A stretch of DNA of 5,919 nt from Hydrogenophaga sp. (lineage in GTDB: Bacteria; Pseudomonadota; Gammaproteobacteria; Burkholderiales; Burkholderiaceae_C), in the NCBI GenBank assembly GCA_011390855.1, contig JAABRN010000046.1:1-5919 (forward strand), written 5' to 3'. This document shows, one piece after another, positions 1-5,140 of the stretch (position 1 is the stretch's first letter; the number at the start of each line of letters is the position of its first letter). A model generated the notes under the pieces. It was not told the DNA's origin. It was given only the letters and a program-made list of their open reading frames with translations, and ran no database searches. The position numbers were made by a program, and so were the translations under genes.

Positions 1-732
1 GTGTTCGCCTACGTATTCCCGAGCAAGATATTCCAGGGCGGTGTGCAAAAGGCCGACGCCGATGTGGAGACCGAAACCCTGGCCACCGCAGCAGTGAAGT
101 TCGTGCCCATTCTGCTGCTCGTGGTGCTGGTGCTGGGGGGGTTGTACAGCGGCTTCTTCACGCCCACCGCGGCCGGCGCCGTGGGCGCGGCGGGTGCGTT
201 CCTGATCGCCATCATTCGCCGGCGTCTCACCTGGCGCAAGTTGTGGAGCGTGCTGACCGAGACCGGCTACGTGTCGGTGGCGGTGTTGTTTCTGATCGCC
301 GCGGCCTCGCTTTACAGCCGCATGCTGGCCATGACCGGCATGCCCGCCGCCATCACGGAGAGCATCACCCAGATGGGTCTGGGCCCCTGGGCCTTCCTTT
401 TCGCGTACATCGTGATCGTGGTGCTGCTGGGTTGCATCATCGATTCGGTATCCATCATGCTGATCATGTTGCCGATCGTGCTGCCCATCGCGGCCGCATT
501 CAACATGGACCTGATCTGGTTCGGTGTGCTCACCGTGCTGGCGGTGGAGATCGGGCTGCTCACGCCGCCATTTGGTGTGTCGGTCTACACCGTCAAAAGT
601 GCGCTCAACAACCCGTCCATCACCATTCGCGACATCTTTGCCGGCACATTCCCTTTCGTGCTGGTGATGGTGCTGGCGTTGCTTGTCCTGGCCATGTTCC
701 CCGGCCTGTCCACCTGGCTGGCCCGCATGTAG
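1..732 (+). CDS. TRAP transporter large permease (DctM family), C-terminal part
   Basis: This is the membrane channel subunit of a tripartite ATP-independent periplasmic (TRAP) transporter, which imports organic acids using an ion gradient and a periplasmic binding protein. The 243 visible residues are about the last half to 60% of a normal DctM protein (roughly 425 residues). The frame is open from base 1, so the GTG there is probably internal and the gene is cut by the window edge. Family signatures are GLYSGFFTPTAAGAVGA (about 47-63) and EIGLLTPPFG (about 183-192). Hydrophobic segments lie near 33-48, 57-72, 90-107, 130-145, 148-166, 172-190 and 212-236. The binding protein and small permease are expected upstream. 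Its place ahead of catabolic genes suggests it imports the pathway substrate, which is inference. The family call is secure; the substrate is unknown. Confidence 0.93.
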   Translation: MFAYVFPSKIFQGGVQKADADVETETLATAAVKFVPILLLVVLVLGGLYSGFFTPTAAGAVGAAGAFLIAIIRRRLTWRKLWSVLTETGYVSVAVLFLIAAASLYSRMLAMTGMPAAITESITQMGLGPWAFLFAYIVIVVLLGCIIDSVSIMLIMLPIVLPIAAAFNMDLIWFGVLTVLAVEIGLLTPPFGVSVYTVKSALNNPSITIRDIFAGTFPFVLVMVLALLVLAMFPGLSTWLARM

Positions 733-759
733 TGTCCATTCCCCACCCTGACTCAAAAA

Positions 760-1065
760 ATGATCTACATCTTTCATCTGCTTGACAAGCCTGATGGCCT
801 GGAACTGCGCCAGCGCCTGCGCCCCGAACACAAGGCCTACCTGGGAGCCATGGCCGATCGCATTGCCTTTGCCGGGCCGCTGCTGAGCGACGACGGTGCC
901 ACCATGGTGGGCAGTGTGCTGGCCATCGATTTCGACAGCCGCGAAGCCGCTGCGCAATGGCAGGCGGCCGAGCCGTTCACCAAGGCAGGCCTGTACGCCA
1001 GCGTGCAGGTGCATGCCTTCCAGAACCTGTGGCCGCAGAAGGCCGGGTTTGCGCCTGCCGCCTGA
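760..1065 (+). CDS. YciI family protein
   Basis: A 101-residue protein with the YciI ferredoxin-like fold. Matching features are the N-terminal strand MIYIFHLLD, the RPEHKAYL segment with the family's conserved His (H24), AGPLLSDDGA (38-47, the G-P turn followed by an acidic/Gly loop), the GSVLAIDFDSREAA strand-helix, and AEPFTKAGLYASVQVHAF, which corresponds to the family's 'DPF..aGL' segment with Glu in place of Asp. Most YciI proteins have no known function. One studied member, TftG of the 2,4,5-trichlorophenoxyacetate pathway, removes HCl from a chlorohydroxyquinol. A similar small-molecule elimination or isomerisation role is possible here because a hydroxyquinol-type dioxygenase is nearby, but this is inference. 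It starts 27 bases after the permease stop. No strong Shine-Dalgarno sequence is visible (the leader is A-rich), so translation may partly depend on coupling. Confidence 0.85.
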   Translation: MIYIFHLLDKPDGLELRQRLRPEHKAYLGAMADRIAFAGPLLSDDGATMVGSVLAIDFDSREAAAQWQAAEPFTKAGLYASVQVHAFQNLWPQKAGFAPAA

Positions 1066-1073
1066 GTGATTCC

Positions 1074-1373
1074 ATGATCAAACACATCGTGATGTGGAAC
1101 GTGCTGGGCATCGATCCGGCGGAGCGGCACCGCCATGCGCTGCGCATCAAGACCGCCTTTGAAGGTATTCAGCACCGCATTCCCGGTCTGCTCAAGCTGG
1201 AAATCGGCATTGACCAGAGTCACGTGGATTACGCTTGTGACGTGGTGCTCTATTCTGAGTTCGAGTCGCTGCAGGCGCTGGCGGAGTACGCCATTCACCC
1301 CGAGCACACCCGTGTGCGCCAGGAGCTGGAAGGCCTGCGCATCACGCGACATCAAGTTGACTACATCCCCTGA
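1074..1373 (+). CDS. Dabb family (stress-responsive alpha/beta-barrel domain) protein
   Basis: A 99-residue single-domain protein. The start IKHIVMW, the central IPGLLKLEIG (36-45) and DVVLYSEFESLQALAEYAIHPEH (56-78), and the C-terminal VDYIP all fit the Dabb dimeric alpha-beta barrel, in which two ferredoxin-like subunits enclose a pocket. Family members include plant stress proteins and polyketide cyclases such as olivetolic acid cyclase; in bacterial catabolic clusters the role is usually unknown. I chose the ATG at 1074 because the domain begins right there and it lies 8 bases after the YciI stop; an upstream in-frame ATG at 957 would add 39 residues that overlap the YciI gene and match nothing. 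The protein probably acts on a small cyclic or enolic intermediate, by inference from fold and neighbours. Confidence 0.85.
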   Translation: MIKHIVMWNVLGIDPAERHRHALRIKTAFEGIQHRIPGLLKLEIGIDQSHVDYACDVVLYSEFESLQALAEYAIHPEHTRVRQELEGLRITRHQVDYIP

Positions 1374-1386
1374 AAGGCCTCTTCCC

Positions 1387-1974
1387 ATGACCCCTATCGA
1401 CAACGCCGCCCTCGACACCCTGTTCCTGAAGGCGCGCACCGCCAATGGCTTCACCGACAAGCCCGTGGCCCCCGAACTGCTCCAGCGGGTGTACGAACTC
1501 GCTGCGCTCGCCCCCACCTCCATGAACACCCAGCCCACGCGCTACGTGTTCCTGAATTCACAGCCTGCCCGCGAGCGTCTGCTGCCAGCCATGATGCCCG
1601 GCAACCTCGACAAGACGCGCACCGCCCCCGTCACCGTCATCGTGGCCACCGACACCCGTTTCTTCGAATTCATGCCCAAGGTCTGGCACCGCGAAGGCGC
1701 GAAAGAAAACTTTGAAGGCAATCCCGGCCTGGCCAGCGCCACTGCCACGCGCAACGGCACGCTGGGTGGTGCCTATTTCATCCTCGCGGCCCGCGCCGTG
1801 GGGCTGGACTGTGGCCCCATGAGCGGCTTCGATCTGGCCAAGGTGGACGCCGAGTTCTTCCCCGACGGCCGCTGGAAGACCAATTTCCTGATCAACCTGG
1901 GGTATGGCGACGACAGCCTGTTGTTCGACCGCAACCCCCGGCTGTCGTTTGAAGAGGCGTGCCAGGTTTTGTGA
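1387..1974 (+). CDS. RutE/HadB-type FMN nitroreductase (malonic semialdehyde reductase or quinone reductase-like)
   Basis: A 195-residue flavin reductase nearly the same length as E. coli RutE (196 residues) and clearly alike by eye: RTANGF (17-22), APTSMNTQP (42-50), GNLDKTRTAPVTVIVATD (72-89), GLDCGPMSGFD (139-149), NFLINLGYGD (166-175) and the end PRLSFEEACQVL. These are FMN-contact and structural motifs of the subfamily. RutE reduces malonic semialdehyde to 3-hydroxypropionate. HadB/TcpB relatives sit beside hydroxyquinol dioxygenases in chlorophenol loci, where TcpB has been linked to quinone reduction. No rut pyrimidine genes are visible, so a quinone or semialdehyde reductase serving the ring-cleavage pathway is more likely than pyrimidine breakdown (inference). 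ATG 1387 is preceded by a GAAAGG ribosome site at 1372-1377 overlapping the Dabb stop, which suggests coupling. An in-frame ATG at 1135 would add residues overlapping the Dabb gene and is not used. Confidence 0.9.
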   Translation: MTPIDNAALDTLFLKARTANGFTDKPVAPELLQRVYELAALAPTSMNTQPTRYVFLNSQPARERLLPAMMPGNLDKTRTAPVTVIVATDTRFFEFMPKVWHREGAKENFEGNPGLASATATRNGTLGGAYFILAARAVGLDCGPMSGFDLAKVDAEFFPDGRWKTNFLINLGYGDDSLLFDRNPRLSFEEACQVL

Positions 1975-2862
1975 TCAGCCGGCATGCCCGGCGGCCGCCC
2001 GCCGGATCAGCGATGCCATGTGCTTCACCATGGGCGAGCGGTTGGCGCCCTTCTTCCACAAAAGCCCGGGTGTGCGGATGGGTGTGGGGTCCTCGATCGG
2101 AATGGCGCGAAGGTCAGCCGCTGGCGATACGGCCGTCTCGGCAATGATGCCGGCCAGGTCGGTCTGGCGGATGAGTTCGATCATGGGTGCAATCGAATTG
2201 AGTTCTGCCATCACCAGCGGCTGCGCGCCCGCAGCATCGAAGCAGTCGTCGAGGAGCAGCCTCGTGGAGAACTGGCGGGGCAACAGCACCATGCGGCAGT
2301 TGTGCAGTTCGATCATGCGCACGCGCCGCCGTCTGGCCAGGGGATGGCGATCGGCAACCACCAGTTTCAGTTCTTCGTTGTACAGCGGCTCGAACCACAG
2401 TTCGGAGCGGTCTTCTGGCCGGTACGACACGCCCAGTTCCAGGTGGCCGCTGGCCAGTCGCTTGGCAATCAGGCTGGCCGAAAGTTCTTCCACGCTCACC
2501 TTGATGCCTGGATGGTGGCTCAGGAACGACGACACGCACAGTGGCACCAGTCGCGTGTTGAAGCTGTGCGTGGCGGCAATTCGGATCTCGCCCGACAGTG
2601 CCTCTGCGGGGTGACTCAGCGCCTGCAGGCCCCGGTCGATCTGCTGCAACGCAGGCATGAGATGGCTGCGCAGCATCTCGCCCGCTTCGGTCAGCGCCAC
2701 CTTCTTGTGGCTGCGGTCGAAAAGCACCAGACCCAGCTCTTCTTCCAGTTGCTTGATCTGGTGAGAGAGTGTGGACTGGGTCACGTGCAACCGCTCGGCC
2801 GCACGCGTGAAATTCTGCGTTTCCGCAATGGCGTCGAAGTAGCGCAGGTGCCTGAGTTCCAC
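1975..2862 (-). CDS. LysR-family transcriptional regulator
   Basis: A 295-residue LysR-type regulator of normal family length. The N-terminus ELRHLRYFDAIAETQNFTRAAERL runs into the winged helix-turn-helix (about 18-40, HVTQSTLSHQIKQLEEELG), followed by LFDRSHKKVALTEAG. The effector-binding domain begins near GEIRIAATHSFNTRLVP (91-107) and continues to the end. It looks CynR/CbbR/CatR-like, a type that controls aromatic and other small-acid catabolism. I chose the GTG at 2862 because the conserved domain starts at the next residue and a G-rich stretch lies just upstream. The frame stays open a further 101 codons to an ATG at 3165, but those codons run through the inverted-repeat element and look non-coding. 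The gene is divergent from the dioxygenase gene, the usual layout for a regulator and its target, with the repeat element lying between them. The effector is probably the substrate or a ring-cleavage intermediate (inference). Confidence 0.92.
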   Translation of the reverse strand: MELRHLRYFDAIAETQNFTRAAERLHVTQSTLSHQIKQLEEELGLVLFDRSHKKVALTEAGEMLRSHLMPALQQIDRGLQALSHPAEALSGEIRIAATHSFNTRLVPLCVSSFLSHHPGIKVSVEELSASLIAKRLASGHLELGVSYRPEDRSELWFEPLYNEELKLVVADRHPLARRRRVRMIELHNCRMVLLPRQFSTRLLLDDCFDAAGAQPLVMAELNSIAPMIELIRQTDLAGIIAETAVSPAADLRAIPIEDPTPIRTPGLLWKKGANRSPMVKHMASLIRRAAAGHAG

Positions 2863-2905
2863 GGGAAAACCCCCAGGGGTCTGTTCACACTGTTTTTCCA
2901 AGTGC

Positions 2906-3006
2906 GAATGGGTTGAAAACAGCGCCAATCTAGGCGCGCGACGACGGCCAGACTGGGTGTCTGGCCTAGGAGCGCAACAACGAGTGGCGCTGTTTTCAAC
3001 CCATTC
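2906..3006. repeat. Arm A of the nested element: 22-base inverted repeat with inner hairpin
   Basis: Bases 2906-2927 (GAATGGGTTGAAAACAGCGC then CA) are exactly complementary to 2985-3006. The 57-base loop holds a second perfect hairpin, an 8-base stem GGCCAGAC (2946-2953) and GTCTGGCC (2959-2966) around the 5-base loop TGGGT. CTAGGC at 2930-2935 can alternatively pair with GCCTAG at 2964-2969. The pairing is read directly from the sequence; the function is unknown. Confidence 0.85.
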
Positions 3007-3013
3007 CCTTCGG

Positions 3014-3112
3014 GTTGCGGCCAAAAAGGCCATGCGCGGCGTTGCGAAGCCTTGCCGGGGGGCGGCCCCGGCTGCGTTTCGCGCCTTGCGCATGGCCTTT
3101 TTGATCCGCAAC
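3014..3112. repeat. Arm B of the nested element: interrupted 23-base inverted repeat, bidirectional terminator-like
   Basis: Bases 3022-3037 (CAAAAAGGCCATGCGC) pair exactly with 3088-3103, and GTTGCGG (3014-3020) pairs with CCGCAAC (3106-3112) across a small bulge. The tip is a perfect 7-base stem GCCGGGG (3054-3060) and CCCCGGC (3066-3072) with a 5-base loop. The A-run on the left and T-run on the right of a GC-rich hairpin resemble a bidirectional intrinsic terminator, so the arm may separate transcription of the regulator and the dioxygenase genes. That role is inference. Confidence 0.75.
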
Positions 3113-3147
3113 GCATCATGGAAAAACAGTGTGAACAGACCCCAGCC

Positions 3148-3162
3148 ATCGATGGCATCGAT
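3148..3162. promoter_or_regulatory. Candidate LysR-type operator (T-N11-A palindrome)
   Basis: The 15-base sequence ATCGATGGCATCGAT is a dyad of the form ATC-N9-GAT and contains the LysR-type T-N11-A core (T3149, A3161). It overlaps a perfect 12-base palindrome, GCCATCGATGGC (3145-3156). It lies just outside the inverted-repeat element. Its centre is about 64-65 bases upstream of the start point implied by the -10 candidate at 3208-3213, the usual place for a LysR recognition site. It is probably the site used by the divergent regulator at 1975-2862 (inference). Confidence 0.45.
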
Positions 3163-3184
3163 CATATCTGTTGAAAATCATCAC

Positions 3185-3213
3185 TTCCATCGCCGCCTTT
3201 CCCTACCTAGACT
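3185..3213 (+). promoter_or_regulatory. Weak sigma-70-like promoter candidate for the dioxygenase operon
   Basis: TTCCAT (3185-3190, three of six matches to the -35 consensus) and TAGACT (3208-3213, four of six matches to TATAAT) are separated by 17 bases. The poor -35 fits an activator-dependent promoter, in line with the LysR-type palindrome upstream. The predicted start point near 3219-3220 leaves a leader of about 31 bases before ATG 3251. Such matches occur by chance, so support is modest. Confidence 0.3.
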
Positions 3214-3250
3214 GACGGCAGTTTCAAATAAGAACGCCGGAGACAAGACC

Positions 3251-4144
3251 ATGGCTCAACTCGAAGCCGAAGACATCACACAGGCTGTGCTCGACCGAAT
3301 GGCCGATTGCCAGGACCCGCGCTTCAAGCGGGTCATGAGCGCACTCGTCAAACACGCCCACGCCTTCGTGCGCGAGGTCGACCTGACCGAGGAAGAGTGG
3401 ATCAACGCCATCATGTTCCTGACCGCCACCGGTCAGAAGTGCGACGACAAGCGCCAGGAATTCATCCTGCTCTCCGACACCCTGGGCATTTCCATGCTGG
3501 TGGTGGCGCTGAACCAGCTCAAGGCGGCCCAGGCGTTTGCCAGCAGCGGCAGCGTCGGCAAGCCCACCGAGGCCACGGTGCAGGGGCCGTTTTACTGGGA
3601 AGGCGCACCGGCGTTGCCGCTGGGTGCAGACATTGGCGAGAACATGCCGGGCGAGCCCGCCTACTACCACGGCCGCGTGACCGACACCGAGGGCAAGCCC
3701 ATCGCCAACTGCTGCATGGATGTGTGGTCTGGCGACGGTGAAGGCGTGTACGACATGCAGATGGGTGACGATGCGGGCATGCGCCTGCGCGCACGCTTCC
3801 ACACCGACGCCGAAGGCCACTACCGTTTCTGGTCAATCAAGCCCAGCTTCTACCCGGTACCGGACGACGGCCCGGTGGGCCAGATGCTCGCCCGCATGGG
3901 TCGTCACCCGAACCGGCCCGGCCACATCCACATGAAGGTGTACGCCCCCGGTCACCAGACCGTGACCACGCACCTGTTCGTGGCCGACAGCCCGTACCTC
4001 GATTCCGACGCCGTGTTCGGCGTGCGCAACAGCCTGATCGTGCCCTTCACGGCCCATGCACCGGGCACTGCGCCCGATGGGCGCGCCATGGACAGGCCAT
4101 ACCACAGCGCCACCTACGATTTTCAGCTCGTGCCGCAGGCCTGA
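3251..4144 (+). CDS. Intradiol ring-cleavage dioxygenase (hydroxyquinol/catechol 1,2-dioxygenase type)
   Basis: A 297-residue non-haem Fe(III) enzyme that opens a catecholic ring between its two hydroxylated carbons to give a muconate (maleylacetate if the substrate is hydroxyquinol). The N-terminal helical dimerisation domain covers about 10-100 and the catalytic beta-sandwich about 105-295. All four iron ligands are visible: Y167 (in GVYDMQ), Y201 (in PSFYPVP), H225 and H227 (in RPGHIHM), with R222 nearby. Other signatures are EATVQGPFYWEGAP (107-120), CCMDVWSGDGEGVYD (154-168) and DDGPVGQML (205-213). The segment LLSD (73-76) matches the hydroxyquinol enzymes at positions that, from memory of the Nocardioides enzyme, contact the substrate, so hydroxyquinol type is favoured over simple catechol without certainty. 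ATG 3251 has a GGAG ribosome site at 3239-3242. The frame is open upstream to 2957, but those codons are intergenic repeat. The gene leads an operon with the lyase and CoA-transferase genes. Confidence 0.93.
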   Translation: MAQLEAEDITQAVLDRMADCQDPRFKRVMSALVKHAHAFVREVDLTEEEWINAIMFLTATGQKCDDKRQEFILLSDTLGISMLVVALNQLKAAQAFASSGSVGKPTEATVQGPFYWEGAPALPLGADIGENMPGEPAYYHGRVTDTEGKPIANCCMDVWSGDGEGVYDMQMGDDAGMRLRARFHTDAEGHYRFWSIKPSFYPVPDDGPVGQMLARMGRHPNRPGHIHMKVYAPGHQTVTTHLFVADSPYLDSDAVFGVRNSLIVPFTAHAPGTAPDGRAMDRPYHSATYDFQLVPQA

Positions 4145-4160
4145 GTTCACGCATCCCTAC

Positions 4161-4165
4161 AGGAG
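4161..4165 (+). promoter_or_regulatory. Shine-Dalgarno site fixing the TTG start of the lyase gene
   Basis: AGGAG lies six bases upstream of TTG 4172. The protein's conserved N-terminus (KIGKATVPHSAIC) begins directly at this codon, and no ATG is suitably placed, so a rare TTG start is the best reading. Confidence 0.75.
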
Positions 4166-4171
4166 ACCCCC

Positions 4172-4987
4172 TTGAAGATCGGCAAGGCCACCGTGCCGCA
4201 TTCCGCCATCTGTGCGTCCAACGCCGACACCATCGTGGTGCGTGGCCAGGACCTTTGCCAGGACCTGATTGGTCAGGTCAATTTCGCCGATTACTTCTAC
4301 CTGCTGCTCACGGGGAAGAAGCCCGATGCACCTGCGAGTGCGGTGCTCAACGCCACCCTGGTGGCCATTGCCGAGCACGGCCTCGTGCCCAGTGTGCAGG
4401 CCGCGCGCATGACGCTGGCCGCTGCACCTGATGCCCTGCAAGGCGCCGTGGCCGCGGGTATTCTGGGCTGTGGCTCGGTGATCCTGGGCGCCTCTGAAAC
4501 CGCGGGCCGCCTGTTTGATGAGATCGACCGAGCGGCACCTGCCCACGGTGACGATTTACATGCCGCCGCGCGCGCGGTGGTCGGCGAATGGCGCGCGCGC
4601 AAGCAGGCCGTTCCTGGCTACGGCCACCCGCTGCACAAGGAACGCGACCCGCGCGTGGATGCGCTGTTTGCCGTGTCCAGAAAAGCCGGCGGTGGACAGC
4701 GTTTCGTGCAGATCGCCGAAGCGGTGGAAGCCGTGTTGCCAGACCTCATCGGCAAGCCGCTCAAGCTCAACGTGTCGGCCGCCATTCCGGCCGTGCTGCT
4801 GGGCGTGGGCTTTCCGCTCAACGCGCTCAAGGGCGTGCCCATGCTGGCGCGCTGCGCAGGGCTCATTGCGCACATGAGCGAAGAGCTGGAGCAACCCATC
4901 GGCTTTGCGCTGTCGTATCAGGCCACGCTGGAGCAGCGCTACACCGGGCACGTGCCCGAGGGCTTCGTGCCTGATCAGAAGGTATGA
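4172..4987 (+). CDS. Citryl-CoA lyase-like protein (citrate synthase fold)
   Basis: A 271-residue protein resembling the C-terminal half of citrate synthase and the citryl-CoA lyase/ATP-citrate lyase C-terminal group. These enzymes make or break a C-C bond between acetyl-CoA and an oxoacid. Visible features are TIVVRGQDLCQDLIG (20-34), FADYFYLLLTGKKP (38-51), GAVAAGILGCGSVILGASE (91-109), the CoA/catalytic loop VPGYGHPLHKERDPR (147-161, with H152 matching the second citrate synthase His), and KLNVSAAIPAVLLGVGFP (198-215). The usual first catalytic His (HGG motif) is absent near 101-108, and the catalytic Asp of the NVD motif is Ser (S202). True citryl-CoA cleavage is therefore uncertain, and a related acyl-CoA cleavage is possible. 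It starts with TTG, 27 bases after the dioxygenase stop. With the downstream CoA-transferase it probably handles a CoA ester derived from the ring-cleavage product (inference). Confidence 0.85.
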   Translation: MKIGKATVPHSAICASNADTIVVRGQDLCQDLIGQVNFADYFYLLLTGKKPDAPASAVLNATLVAIAEHGLVPSVQAARMTLAAAPDALQGAVAAGILGCGSVILGASETAGRLFDEIDRAAPAHGDDLHAAARAVVGEWRARKQAVPGYGHPLHKERDPRVDALFAVSRKAGGGQRFVQIAEAVEAVLPDLIGKPLKLNVSAAIPAVLLGVGFPLNALKGVPMLARCAGLIAHMSEELEQPIGFALSYQATLEQRYTGHVPEGFVPDQKV

Positions 4988-4989
4988 AA

Positions 4990-5095
4990 CACCCCCCGCG
5001 CCGCTTCGCGTCTCCTCCCTCTCTCGCCTTCGGCGGGAGGAGGGCAACACCTGCGGCCTGGCAAAGCCAGTTCCGCGATGTTCCTGGACAAAGCC
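4990..5095. repeat. Hairpin-rich intergenic repeat (Comamonadaceae-type, probable)
   Basis: Most of the 153-base gap between the lyase and CoA-transferase genes. It begins ACACCCCCCGCGCCGCTTCGCG, shortened here to ACACCCCCCGCGCCGCTTCG. It holds a hairpin CTCCTCCC (5012-5019) / GGGAGGAG (5035-5042), with an inner CGCC-TTC-GGCG alternative (5025-5035). A second hairpin is GCGG-CTGGC (5053-5062) / GCCAG-CCGC (5066-5076) around the loop AAA. From memory, similar sequence is scattered between genes in Acidovorax, Variovorax and relatives; the hairpins are seen, the family identity is recall. Its mRNA hairpins may pause or stabilise the transcript. Exact ends are uncertain. Confidence 0.55.
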
Positions 5096-5140
5096 CCCTG
5101 CAGCAACGTGATTCCCGCCTTTGCGCGATGGAGCAATGAC

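Larger units (their letters stand above)
2876..3143. repeat. 268-base nested inverted-repeat element (cloverleaf, MITE-like)
   Basis: The ends are perfect 25-base inverted repeats: 2876-2900 (starting GGGGTCTGTTCACACTG) and 3119-3143 (its exact reverse complement). Inside, two more long inverted repeats follow each other: arm A (2906-3006) and arm B (3014-3112), joined by linkers of only 5, 7 and 6 bases (2901-2905, 3007-3013, 3113-3118). Either strand can therefore fold into a compact three-way cloverleaf. If the terminal repeat is taken as starting GGGTCTG, CAG flanks both sides (2874-2876 and 3143-3145) and could be a 3-base target duplication, but the surrounding C and G runs make this weak. 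There is no transposase inside. It may be a non-autonomous mobile element, a dispersed structured repeat, or a structured RNA or attenuator. I cannot name the family. Confidence 0.8.

Noticed and set aside
837..1538. - strand open frame opposite the YciI, Dabb and nitroreductase genes
   Set aside because: It spans three convincing + strand genes and resembles no protein family.
1984..2916. Long + strand open frame opposite the LysR gene
   Set aside because: Shadow frame; the composition is Gln/His/Arg-rich and the opposite strand encodes a clear LysR protein.
2876..3143. tRNA or CRISPR interpretation of the cloverleaf
   Set aside because: Far too long and without tRNA-conserved positions, and there are no regularly spaced direct repeats.
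2863..3165. N-terminal extension of the LysR regulator from ATG 3165
   Set aside because: LysR proteins begin just before the helix-turn-helix, which starts right after GTG 2862; the extension is repeat sequence.
2957..3250. N-terminal extension of the dioxygenase from ATG 2957
   Set aside because: The codons translate the inverted-repeat element and promoter region; ATG 3251 has a good GGAG site and begins at the family's usual N-terminus.
4567..4600. Alternating GC tracts (possible Z-DNA) in the lyase gene
   Set aside because: They encode ordinary Ala/Arg codons in a GC-rich gene; nothing suggests a separate function.
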